From: Rhodoferax sp.
GTDB taxonomy: Bacteria > Pseudomonadota > Gammaproteobacteria > Burkholderiales > Burkholderiaceae_C
DNA length: 15,243 bases
Reading direction: 5' to 3'
NCBI GenBank assembly: GCA_018882485.1
Contig: VERU01000011.1
Location: forward strand, 1 to 15,243
This document shows, one piece after another, positions 7,917 through 14,197 of this stretch. Positions within the stretch are counted from its first letter, which is position 1. Each line of letters begins with the position of its first letter. The notes under the pieces are model-generated. The model did not search any database. It had not been told where the DNA came from and saw only the letters and a program-made list of their open reading frames with translations. The translations under genes were made by a program, and so were the position numbers.

Positions 7917-8396
7917 ATGAAGCTGGACCATTACGACCGCACGCTGCTGGCTGCGCTGCAGGAGGACGGCCGGGTGCCGCAGAGCGAACTCGGGCAACGG
8001 GCACACCTCTCGACCGCGGCGGTGAACCGACGGCTCAAGCTGCTGCAGGGCGCCGGCGTGATCGAGCGCTTCTCGGCCCGACTCAACCCCAAGGCCCTGG
8101 GCTACGACCTGACGGTGATCGTCGAGGTCAAGGCGGAGAACGAGCGCGCCGACCTGCTCGACGACATGCAACGCCGCTTCACCGCCTGCCCCCAGGTCCA
8201 GCAGTGCTACTACGTGGCCGGTGAGTGGGATTTCGTGCTGATCTTCCTGGTCCGCTCCATGGAGCAGTATGTGGCGCTGACCCGGGCGCTGTTCTTCGAA
8301 TCGGGCAATGTGAAATCCTTCAACACCCTGGTGGCCATGAATCCCGTCAAGACCGGGATGAGCGTGCCTGTGGATACCCGGCCGGACAGCGCCTGA
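7917..8396 (+). CDS. Lrp/AsnC-family transcriptional regulator
   Basis: DNA-binding feast/famine regulator of 159 aa. The N-terminal helix-turn-helix spans about residues 4-52 (LDHYDRTLLAALQEDGRVPQ, then STAAVNRRLKLLQGAGVI). A linker and an effector-binding RAM/AsnC_trans_reg domain follow (LTVIVEVKAENE, CYYVAGEWDFVLIF, ending FNTLVAMNPVK). The family senses amino acids as dimers to octamers. The gene is divergent from the diaminopropionate/amidase run, with three phased TTCGAA palindromes between, so it most likely controls that run and itself. The effector could be diaminopropionate or another amino acid released by the pathway. The start at 7917 is preferred because of the -10-like box at 7904; the ATG at 7908 adds three residues and is equally acceptable on protein grounds. 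Confidence 0.92.
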   Translation: MKLDHYDRTLLAALQEDGRVPQSELGQRAHLSTAAVNRRLKLLQGAGVIERFSARLNPKALGYDLTVIVEVKAENERADLLDDMQRRFTACPQVQQCYYVAGEWDFVLIFLVRSMEQYVALTRALFFESGNVKSFNTLVAMNPVKTGMSVPVDTRPDSA

Positions 8397-8421
8397 TTTC
8401 AGGGCCAATAAGGCTTGAAAT

Positions 8422-8446
8422 CCTTTAAAACAAAGGGTTTGATGCT
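8422..8446 (+). repeat. Hairpin-plus-TTTGATGCTAT repeat forming the leader of the serine hydrolase gene
   Basis: In the 50-bp gap before the serine hydrolase gene, CCTTT (8422-8426) pairs with AAAGG (8432-8436) around a 5-nt loop. GTTTGATGCTAT then leads straight into the start codon. The arrangement matches the element at 2218-2245 (CCCTTG, loop, CAAGGG, then TTGATAGCTAT). Here AAAGGG would also serve as the ribosome site, about 10 nt before the ATG at 8447, and lies in the 3' arm of the hairpin. The alignment was made by eye. Confidence 0.45.
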
Positions 8447-9727
8447 ATGAATAAAAGAGCACATTCACCGATCGGCGAGTCCCGGCGAGGGCTGCTGCGG
8501 ACCGGCCTCGGCCTGGCCCTGGGCGGCGGCGCCGGGTGGCTCCGGCCAGGCACGGCGTTCGCCCAGGCCGCGGGCGACTGGGGTGCGGCCCAGGGCTGGC
8601 CCGCCGGCTGGGGCCCGCCGGGCCAGCCCACCCGCTGGGAGGGCTGGCCGGACTACCGCGTCGGCAACTACTCGGGCGGCTTCGAAGGCATGTTCCGCCA
8701 CCACCGCATCGCGGCGCCCGACCAGGCCTTTGCGCTGCAGGAAACGCCCCGCGCCCTGGGCTACCGTTGGGGCCTGAGCCGGCGCAAGCTGCAGGACTAC
8801 CTGGACCGGTGGCCGGTCACCGGCCTGCTGGTGGCCCGCCAGGGCCGGATCTGGGCCGAGCATTACCGCTTCGGGCGCGATGGCGGCATGCGCCTGACCA
8901 GCTGGTCGATGGCCAAGAGCGTGACCTCCCTGCTGGTGGGGATCGCGCTGGACCAGGGCCTGATCCGCAGCCTGGACGACCTGCCGCAGGACTACGTGCC
9001 CGAGCTGCAAGGTACCCTGCACGGCCAGATTCCGATGCGCCACCTGCTCAACATGTCCAGCGGCGCCGACGTGGTGCACGAGCGCGACCCGGTTCGCATC
9101 GATGTGCCGGCCATCCTGGGCTGGCCGCCGTCGCGCACCGTGGGCACCGATGTCCACCGCGTGGTGCGCACCTGGAACGGCCGGCTCGAGGCGCCGGGCG
9201 TGCGCTTCAACTACAACGAGCTCTGCCCGCTGACCCTGGGCATGGTGCTGCGCGCCGCCAGCGGCGGCAGCCTGGCACAGTTCGCCCAGACCCAGCTCTG
9301 GCAGCCGCTGGGCGCCGAGTCCGACGCCACCTGGTTGACCGACGCGCTGGGACGCGAATACAACTGCGTGGGCTTTGCCGCCCGGCTGCGCGACTGGGCC
9401 CGACTCGGGCAGCTGGTGGCGCAGCAGGGCGAGATGCAGGGCCGGCAGATCGTCAGCCGGGCCTGGCTGGCCGACTGCGCCCGCCACGGGCCCCAGGACC
9501 AGCAGGTGCGCCACGGCGTCATGCGGGCGGACATGGGCTACAAGAACTTCTTCTGGCACCCGCGCCCCGACGGGGCCTGGCTGATGATGAACGGCCACCA
9601 CGGCCAGCGGGTGCTGGTGGACCGCGCCAGCCAGACCGTGCTGGTGCAGACCGCCGTGAGCCACGAGGGACCCTGGCAACGCGAGCTGTTCGCGCTGTTC
9701 GAGGCGGCGATCCAGGCGTCCGATTGA
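8447..9727 (+). CDS. Tat-exported serine hydrolase, beta-lactamase class C / penicillin-binding fold
   Basis: Predicted periplasmic serine hydrolase of 426 aa. The N-terminus has a twin-arginine signal (SRRGLLRTGLGLALGGG, residues 12-28), with likely cleavage after AFA at 37-39. The catalytic SxxK is SMAK (S154, K157). The second motif is Y256-N-E258 in FNYNEL, where class C enzymes usually have Y-x-N. The third, normally KTG, is probably HHG (384-386). Such variants occur in esterases, D-aminopeptidases and amidases of this fold, so beta-lactam resistance should not be assumed. The ribosome site AAAGGG (8432-8437) lies inside a hairpin repeat. The gene follows the Lrp-type regulator by 50 bp on the same strand and could share its control. 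Its last roughly 60 bp recur at 11289, downstream of fic. It may hydrolyse a peptide or ester outside the cytoplasm for import by the nearby peptide transporter; that is inference. Confidence 0.88.
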   Translation: MNKRAHSPIGESRRGLLRTGLGLALGGGAGWLRPGTAFAQAAGDWGAAQGWPAGWGPPGQPTRWEGWPDYRVGNYSGGFEGMFRHHRIAAPDQAFALQETPRALGYRWGLSRRKLQDYLDRWPVTGLLVARQGRIWAEHYRFGRDGGMRLTSWSMAKSVTSLLVGIALDQGLIRSLDDLPQDYVPELQGTLHGQIPMRHLLNMSSGADVVHERDPVRIDVPAILGWPPSRTVGTDVHRVVRTWNGRLEAPGVRFNYNELCPLTLGMVLRAASGGSLAQFAQTQLWQPLGAESDATWLTDALGREYNCVGFAARLRDWARLGQLVAQQGEMQGRQIVSRAWLADCARHGPQDQQVRHGVMRADMGYKNFFWHPRPDGAWLMMNGHHGQRVLVDRASQTVLVQTAVSHEGPWQRELFALFEAAIQASD

Positions 9728-9734
9728 ACGCAAA
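9665..9734 (+). repeat. Direct repeat copy A: 3' end of the serine hydrolase gene
   Basis: This segment covers the last 21 codons, including the stop, plus 7 bp. It matches 11289-11358 without gaps at 63 of 70 positions by my count. It encodes EGPWQRELFALFEAAIQASD. The similarity starts abruptly at GAGGGACCC and fades after the stop codon. The pair bounds a 1.6-kb segment holding fic, like the two ends of an insertion that replaced the 3' end of a gene. Confidence 0.85.
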
Positions 9735-9788
9735 AGACCCGATCGGGTTCGGTCGAATCGATGGGCTGAGTCGCTTTTCAATCAATGC

Positions 9789-9831
9789 GGCTCATTATTT
9801 GAGCCAAAATGACATAATGTGGCTCATGAGC
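9789..9831 (+). promoter_or_regulatory. fic promoter/operator: two palindromes and a -10-like box at the start codon
   Basis: GGCTCATTATTTGAGCC (9789-9805) is a 6-bp inverted repeat around TTATT. GCTCATGAGC (9822-9831) is a perfect palindrome that contains the ATG at 9826. The half-site GGCTCAT recurs 32 bp apart (9789 and 9821), about three helical turns. Between them CATAAT (9813-9818) resembles a -10 box and would place transcription start at or beside the ATG. No Shine-Dalgarno or good -35 is visible. The likely binder is the Fic protein's own C-terminal winged helix, giving autorepression; this is inferred. Confidence 0.55.
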
Positions 9832-11046
9832 GCTCGTCCCGCATGGATCTGGCAGCAACCTGACTGGCCCGTTCTGGGGTATGACCCGCAGGCGACTGCC
9901 GTCGATCTGAGCCTGGCACTCCGCTGGACGGGCATCGTCGAGGGGAAGGCTGCCGCCATCGGCCTGCAGGATTCACTCCCATTGGTACTGGATGCCTATG
10001 CCGAGGAAGCCCTGGCCACGGCGCGGATGGAGGGTCAGGCCTTGCCACCAGACGCCGTTCGCTCATCGGTTCTACGGCATCTGGGCCTGTCGCAGCAGGG
10101 CCCCGTGGACCGGCATGCGGACGGGCTGGTTGCCGTGCTGGCCGACGCCACCCAGGCCCCGGGCGAGCCGCTGACCGAGGATCGCCTGTGCCGCTGGCAG
10201 GCCGCACTCTTCCCCACTGGCCTGTCAGGACTGCAGCGCATCGCCGTGGGACGCTACCGGGACCACGCAGACCCCATGCAGATCGTCAGCGGCATGCCCG
10301 GCCGGGAGACGGTGCACTACGAGGCACCGCCTTCGCGCGATGTACGCCGTCACATGGGAGCCTTCCTGGACTGGTTTGCCGCCACGAACCCCGCAGCCAG
10401 CCCTATCGGCAACCCTGACAACGCAGCCCCGCGAGAGACGACCGACGGCATCTCCCGGGCCGCCATCGCCCACCTCTGGTTCGAGAGCATCCACCCGTTC
10501 GAGGACGGCAACGGCCGGCTGGGCCGGGCCGTCGTGGACCTGGCCATGGCCCAGTACCTGCACTCGGGTCACGGCACATCCCTGCGACTGGTCAGCCTGT
10601 CGACGCAATGGATGCGTCATCGCACAGCCTACTATGACGCGCTGAACGAAGCGCAGCGCGGCACGGGCGACGTCACCGGCTGGGTGAGCTGGTTCGCACA
10701 GCAATGGACCCAGGCCTGCCAGACCGCGTCCAAGGTGATGGACCAGGCCGTGCTGAAACAGCGCTTCTGGCAGACACACGCGTCATCTGTTCTCCAGCCC
10801 CGGCAACGCAAGGTTTTGCAGCGCCTGCTGGATGACGGAGACGGCGGGTTCCTGGGCGGGCTGAACGCCGACAAGTACATGAAGATGACCAAGGTCTCCA
10901 AAGCCACCGCCACGCGGGATCTGGCGCTGATGGTGGCCGCCGGGCAATTGCGCAGCCAGGGCAAAGGCAGGGCCGTGCGTTACCTGGTCAATGTGCCGGA
11001 ATGGTTGCACGGGGCTGAGCGGACCCAGGCGCGCAGGTCAGGGTAG
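9826..11046 (+). CDS. fic: Fic family protein (AMP transferase fold) with N-terminal DUF4172-type domain and C-terminal winged helix
   Basis: Predicted nucleotidyl (usually AMP) transferase of 406 aa. The N-terminal WIWQQPDWPVLGYD matches the DUF4172 domain found on one Fic subgroup. T65-A-R-M-E69-G70 fits the inhibitory motif [S/T]xxxE[G/N]; lying before the Fic core, it makes this a class II, self-inhibited Fic. The catalytic loop is HPFEDGNGRLGR at 223-234 with H223 intact, so the enzyme should be active once released. Residues about 325-390 look like a winged helix (KVSKATATRDLALMVAAGQL then a YLV strand). The start at 9826 is chosen because it follows a -10-like CATAAT and lies in a palindrome; ATG at 9817 would overlap that box. 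The long open frame leading in from 8536 is a shadow of the serine hydrolase. The gene is flanked by direct repeats and AT-rich DNA, suggesting acquisition. No separate antitoxin gene is visible. The target protein is unknown. Confidence 0.93.
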   Translation: MSARPAWIWQQPDWPVLGYDPQATAVDLSLALRWTGIVEGKAAAIGLQDSLPLVLDAYAEEALATARMEGQALPPDAVRSSVLRHLGLSQQGPVDRHADGLVAVLADATQAPGEPLTEDRLCRWQAALFPTGLSGLQRIAVGRYRDHADPMQIVSGMPGRETVHYEAPPSRDVRRHMGAFLDWFAATNPAASPIGNPDNAAPRETTDGISRAAIAHLWFESIHPFEDGNGRLGRAVVDLAMAQYLHSGHGTSLRLVSLSTQWMRHRTAYYDALNEAQRGTGDVTGWVSWFAQQWTQACQTASKVMDQAVLKQRFWQTHASSVLQPRQRKVLQRLLDDGDGGFLGGLNADKYMKMTKVSKATATRDLALMVAAGQLRSQGKGRAVRYLVNVPEWLHGAERTQARRSG

Positions 11047-11377
11047 CGTAGCCAGAGCGGCGCGAGGCTGCCGGCCTGGCTGCTGATGAAATGGGCCGGC
11101 TGGAATTTCCGAACCCAGCGGCACGACCCTGATTTCGAAATCAACGACGCCGTCAAGCCTGGCGGACGCCAGGGATCAGAGGCGAAAAGTGATTGAGCTC
11201 TGCCACCAGCAGCCGCAGTTCGGCGACTTCTTCGTCGTACGCGCCCTTTCCAGCTGTCTGACGAATGGTGGCGAAACGGCCCGGGCAGGAGGGACCCTGG
11301 CAACACGAGCTGTTCGCGCTGTTCGAGGCGGCGACCCGAGCCACCGATTGAGCGCAAGCCGCCCGACCAGGACCGGC
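11047..11377. other. Gene-free stretch between fic and dppF: remnant-like sequence
   Basis: These 331 bp hold no convincing intact gene. Short open pieces with coding-like composition occur on both strands. A plus-strand piece at about 11068-11193 reads WLLMKWAGWNFRTQRHDPDF and ends at TGA. A minus-strand piece ending at 11153 reads GKGAYDEEVAELRLLVAELN. Neither is recognised, and both may be fragments of displaced genes. TGATTTCGAAATCA at 11130-11143 is a perfect 14-bp palindrome. The right part (11289-11358) is a copy of the serine hydrolase 3' end. No clear terminator for fic or dppF is visible. Confidence 0.5.
11289..11358 (+). pseudogene. Direct repeat copy B: orphan 3' end of the serine hydrolase gene
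   Basis: This encodes EGPWQHELFALFEAATRATD followed by a stop at 11349-11351, in the same phase as the end of the intact hydrolase gene. It has no start, and upstream sequence in this frame is unrelated. Differences from copy A cluster in the last codons and are mostly amino acid changes. Similarity continues weakly for about 25 bp past the stop, so the two copies look like diverged homologous gene ends rather than a very recent duplication. It lies 26 bp from the convergent dppF stop, so it may be the original gene end and copy A the incoming one. Confidence 0.75.
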
Positions 11378-12337
11378 TCAAGGGAACGATCGAAGGGGCA
11401 GTGTGTACGGGTGATGGCATCGTACCCGGCGCCCTTCGCCCAAATCACGCAAGGCTGGCTCCTCGTGAGCGCAACCTGGCTGAGCCACCGGGCAGCGGGT
11501 GTGGAATCGGCATCCAGTCGGTGGGCTGACTCCGCTGGGAATTTCTCCCTGCAGCACGATGCGATGCGCGCGTCGCGCCGGGTCCACGGCCGGGTTGGTA
11601 GACACCAGGGCGGCGGCGTAAGGATGGGCAGGACGAACGAACAGGCTGGCCGTGGGCGCCTCCTCGACGATCTGTCCGAGATACATCACGGCAGTTCGCG
11701 TGGTGACACGGCGAATCACATTCAGGTTGTGGCTGACCAGCAGATACGTCAGGCCGAATTCGCGATGCAGATCGAGCAGCAAATTCAGCAACTCCCCCTG
11801 CACCGAGACATCCAGACCGGCGGTGGGTTCATCGGCAATGATCAACTCCGGCTGCATCAGCAGGGCGCGCGCCACGCCCACCCGCCGAGCCTGTCCCCCC
11901 GATATCTGATGCGGGAATTTGGCCAGCACGTCGGCTGACAGACCCAGGCGCTCCAGGATGCCACGCAGACGCTCACGCGTCGGGGCTTCGGGCAGATGGT
12001 GGATGGCGATCGGCTCAGCCAGTATGCGTCCGATCGGCATGCGCGGGGACAGCGAGGCTACAGCGTCCTGAAGCAGCATCTGCACCCGCCGACGAAAGGC
12101 CAGCGGCTGCTCGCGCAGACAGTCGGAGACCGATTTTCCACCCAAGGTCACCTTGCCGGACGACGGCACCGTCAGCCCGACCAGCACCCGGCAAAGCGTG
12201 GTCTTGCCGGAACCCGACTCGCCAACAAGGCCCAGGATCTCCCCTTTCGCGATGCAGAGGGACACATCATGCAGGGCCCGCACGCCTCGCCCATACGTGA
12301 CGCTGACCTGCGTGAATTCAACGAGTGGCGACGTCAT
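11378..12337 (-). CDS. dppF: Peptide ABC transporter ATP-binding protein, DppF/OppF type
   Basis: Cytoplasmic ATPase subunit of a dipeptide/oligopeptide importer, 319 aa. Walker A is GESGSGKTT (39-47), the signature ISGGQARRV (145-153), Walker B LIIADEP (165-171), and the switch His is H203 (VSHNL). The C-terminal oligopeptide-transporter extension is present, with HPYAAAL, GCRFHTRC and further Cys. The Q-loop reads LLQDAVASLSPRM, where homologues usually have FQDPxxSLNPRM; Q90 is kept. The ATG at 12337 overlaps the dppD stop by 4 bp and has AGGA about 8 nt before it. The longer open frame to 13153 is a shadow of dppD. It is the last gene of the operon and ends convergent to the orphan hydrolase tail. 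The symbol denotes family position; the substrate is not known. Confidence 0.92.
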   Translation of the reverse strand: MTSPLVEFTQVSVTYGRGVRALHDVSLCIAKGEILGLVGESGSGKTTLCRVLVGLTVPSSGKVTLGGKSVSDCLREQPLAFRRRVQMLLQDAVASLSPRMPIGRILAEPIAIHHLPEAPTRERLRGILERLGLSADVLAKFPHQISGGQARRVGVARALLMQPELIIADEPTAGLDVSVQGELLNLLLDLHREFGLTYLLVSHNLNVIRRVTTRTAVMYLGQIVEEAPTASLFVRPAHPYAAALVSTNPAVDPARRAHRIVLQGEIPSGVSPPTGCRFHTRCPVAQPGCAHEEPALRDLGEGRRVRCHHPYTLPLRSFP

Positions 12338-13338
12338 GCGGGATCCTGCAGGAGAAGGCAGGCCACCCGATGCGCCGGGCCCACCACCATCGGCATCGGG
12401 AACTCGGTCCGGCATCGCTCCGTCGCCTGGACGCACCGGGGGGCGAACACGCAACCCCGGGACGGAGCCACCGGATCCTGCACCTCCCCCGGGATCGACC
12501 GCAGGGGACCGGTATCGGCGGCGTCGTCCAACTCGCACTCCAGCAAGGCTCGGGTATAGGGATGCCGAGGCCTGGCCAGCACCTGCGCCACCGGACCGGT
12601 CTCGACCACGGTGCCGGCATACATGACGCACAGGTCGTCGCACAACTGGGCCACCAGGCCCAGATGGTGGGAGATGAAAACGATGGAGCCGGACAACCCG
12701 CGCCGCAGGCCTTCCAGCAGATCCACGATCTGCGCCTCCACCGTCGCATCCAGGGCGGTGGTCGGCTCGTCCGCCACGAGCAGATCCGGTTGCGCCAGCA
12801 GGGCCATGGCAATCATGACCCGCTGACGCATCCCCCCGGAAAGCTGGTGGGGATATGCCGAAAGTCGCAGTTCGGCATCTGCGATACCCACGCGCACCAA
12901 GGCCTCGCGGGCTCGCGCCGTCGCCTGGGCCCGCGAGATCCCCGGATGGCGCCGGCGCAGCACATCCGCCAGATGCGTGGCCACACTGAAAAGAGGATTG
13001 AGCGCGGACATCGGGTCCTGAAAGATCATGGCCAGGCGCCGGCCACGCCAGCCGGCCATTTCCGCCTCGCTCAGACCCAGCAGGTCGACGCCATCGAACA
13101 CCACCCGCCCTTCCAGCCGGGTGATGTTGGCTGGCAGAAGTCGCAGCAGGCAACTGGCCAGGCTGGACTTGCCGGAACCCGATTCGCCAACCACCCCCAC
13201 GATGCGGCCGCGACCGATGTCCAGGTCGATGCCGCGCAGGATGTGGGCGGTGCCACGCGGCGTATTCGCCTCCAGTTGAAGACCTCGGATGCGGACCAGC
13301 GGCCGGGCTGTTGCCTCTGTGTTCGATGGGTGTTCCAT
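12334..13338 (-). CDS. dppD: Peptide ABC transporter ATP-binding protein, DppD/OppD type
   Basis: Partner ATPase of the importer, 334 aa. Walker A is GESGSGKSS (51-59), the Q-loop MIFQDPMSALNP (Q107), the signature LSGGMRQRV (166-174) and Walker B LLVADEPTTALD (186-197). The C-terminal oligopeptide-transporter domain has HPYTRALL and a Cys-rich stretch (GCVFAPRC, ERC, then VAC). In characterised dipeptide transporters such a C-terminal Cys set can hold an iron-sulphur cluster; whether it does here is unknown. DppD and DppF form the heterodimer that drives transport. The start at 13338 lies 4 bp after the dppC stop, and the end overlaps dppF by 4 bp. Confidence 0.94.
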   Translation of the reverse strand: MEHPSNTEATARPLVRIRGLQLEANTPRGTAHILRGIDLDIGRGRIVGVVGESGSGKSSLASCLLRLLPANITRLEGRVVFDGVDLLGLSEAEMAGWRGRRLAMIFQDPMSALNPLFSVATHLADVLRRRHPGISRAQATARAREALVRVGIADAELRLSAYPHQLSGGMRQRVMIAMALLAQPDLLVADEPTTALDATVEAQIVDLLEGLRRGLSGSIVFISHHLGLVAQLCDDLCVMYAGTVVETGPVAQVLARPRHPYTRALLECELDDAADTGPLRSIPGEVQDPVAPSRGCVFAPRCVQATERCRTEFPMPMVVGPAHRVACLLLQDPA

Positions 13339-13342
13339 AGGA

Positions 13343-14197
13343 TCAGTGGCTCCGTCCGATGCGGGGATCGACGGCGTCCCGGACCGCCTCGCCGAACAGC
13401 GTGAAGCCCAGGGTGGCCAGTGCCAGTGCTGCGCTGGAAACCACGACGGGGATCCAGGATTCGGAGAGGTACTGGTAACCGTCCTGGATGAGGGTACCCC
13501 AGCTCGCCAGTGGAGGCCGAACCCCCAGACCCAGGAAGGACAGGCCCGCCTCGATGGCGATCACCACGGGGATGTCCATCGATGCGAGGATGATCAAGGG
13601 GCCCAGGATGTTGGGCAGGACGTGATGCCACACCCTGCGCCAGGGAGATGCACCCAGAATGCGCTCCGCCTCAAGGAACGGTGCACTGCGCAGGGTGAGT
13701 GTCTGCGCACGGGCCAGCCGGCCAAACTGCGGCATGAGGGTCACGGCAACGATGAGCACGATGATCGGCGTCGACGGACCGAATACGGCCACCACGGCCA
13801 GCGCCAGCACCAGACTGGGAAACGCGTAGATCACATCGAAGAGGATCAGCACGATCCGCTCGGTGCGGGCCGGCAGGTAGGCCGCCAGGATGCCCAGCGC
13901 CGTTCCGGCGCTCAAGGCTATCGCTATCGAGGCAATGGCCACCTGCATGGCCACCGAGGCCCCATGAACCATCCGGGAAAAAAGATCGCGCCCGAGATGG
14001 TCGGTGCCCAGCCAATGCGCCGGGCTGGGCCCCGCGAAGCGGTTCATCACATCCAAGGCTTCCGGATTGTGGGTGGCGACCCAGGGCGCAAAGACGGCGC
14101 ACACCATCACCAGCGACACCAGCGCCAGCCCGACCGCGCCCGGCAGGGTGCGAGCAACTTGGGACAGCACCCGCCAGAGGACCGGCAGGGTCTTCAT
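13343..14197 (-). CDS. dppC: Peptide ABC transporter permease, DppC/OppC type
   Basis: Inner-membrane permease subunit, 284 aa. The N-terminal helix is followed by the DppC-type block HWLGTDHLGRDLFSRMVHGA, then further hydrophobic segments. The ATPase-docking EAA loop is ERILGASPWRRVWHHVLPN, followed by the typical AGLSFLGLGVRPPLASWGTL and, at the end, the FGEAVRDAVDPR tail. It pairs with DppB to form the channel. The ATG at 14197 overlaps the dppB stop by 4 bp and has AAGG about 10 nt before it. The close packing with dppB and dppD shows one transcript. Confidence 0.95.
   Translation of the reverse strand: MKTLPVLWRVLSQVARTLPGAVGLALVSLVMVCAVFAPWVATHNPEALDVMNRFAGPSPAHWLGTDHLGRDLFSRMVHGASVAMQVAIASIAIALSAGTALGILAAYLPARTERIVLILFDVIYAFPSLVLALAVVAVFGPSTPIIVLIVAVTLMPQFGRLARAQTLTLRSAPFLEAERILGASPWRRVWHHVLPNILGPLIILASMDIPVVIAIEAGLSFLGLGVRPPLASWGTLIQDGYQYLSESWIPVVVSSAALALATLGFTLFGEAVRDAVDPRIGRSH

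Noticed and set aside
7809..8408. N-terminal extension of the M20C amidase through the regulator gene
   Set aside because: It is antisense to a clear Lrp/AsnC gene and lacks family similarity. The amidase N-terminus is normal from 7808.
9737..9748. ACCCGATCGGGT palindrome after the serine hydrolase stop as a terminator
   Set aside because: Only a 4-bp stem with a 4-nt loop is possible and no U-tract follows. Support is too weak to list as a feature.
8536..9825. Open frame running from within the serine hydrolase into fic, as if a fusion protein
   Set aside because: It is the +1 shadow of the hydrolase frame. Family similarity begins only at MSARPAWIWQQPDW, after an AT-rich promoter-like gap.
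9826..11046. Fic paired with a separate small antitoxin (class I toxin-antitoxin)
   Set aside because: The inhibitory motif TARMEG is inside the Fic protein and no small gene lies directly before it, so it is class II rather than a two-gene system.
12338..13153. Long N-terminal extension of DppF
   Set aside because: It is a shadow of dppD. The ATG at 12337 overlaps the dppD stop by 4 bp and gives a normal length.
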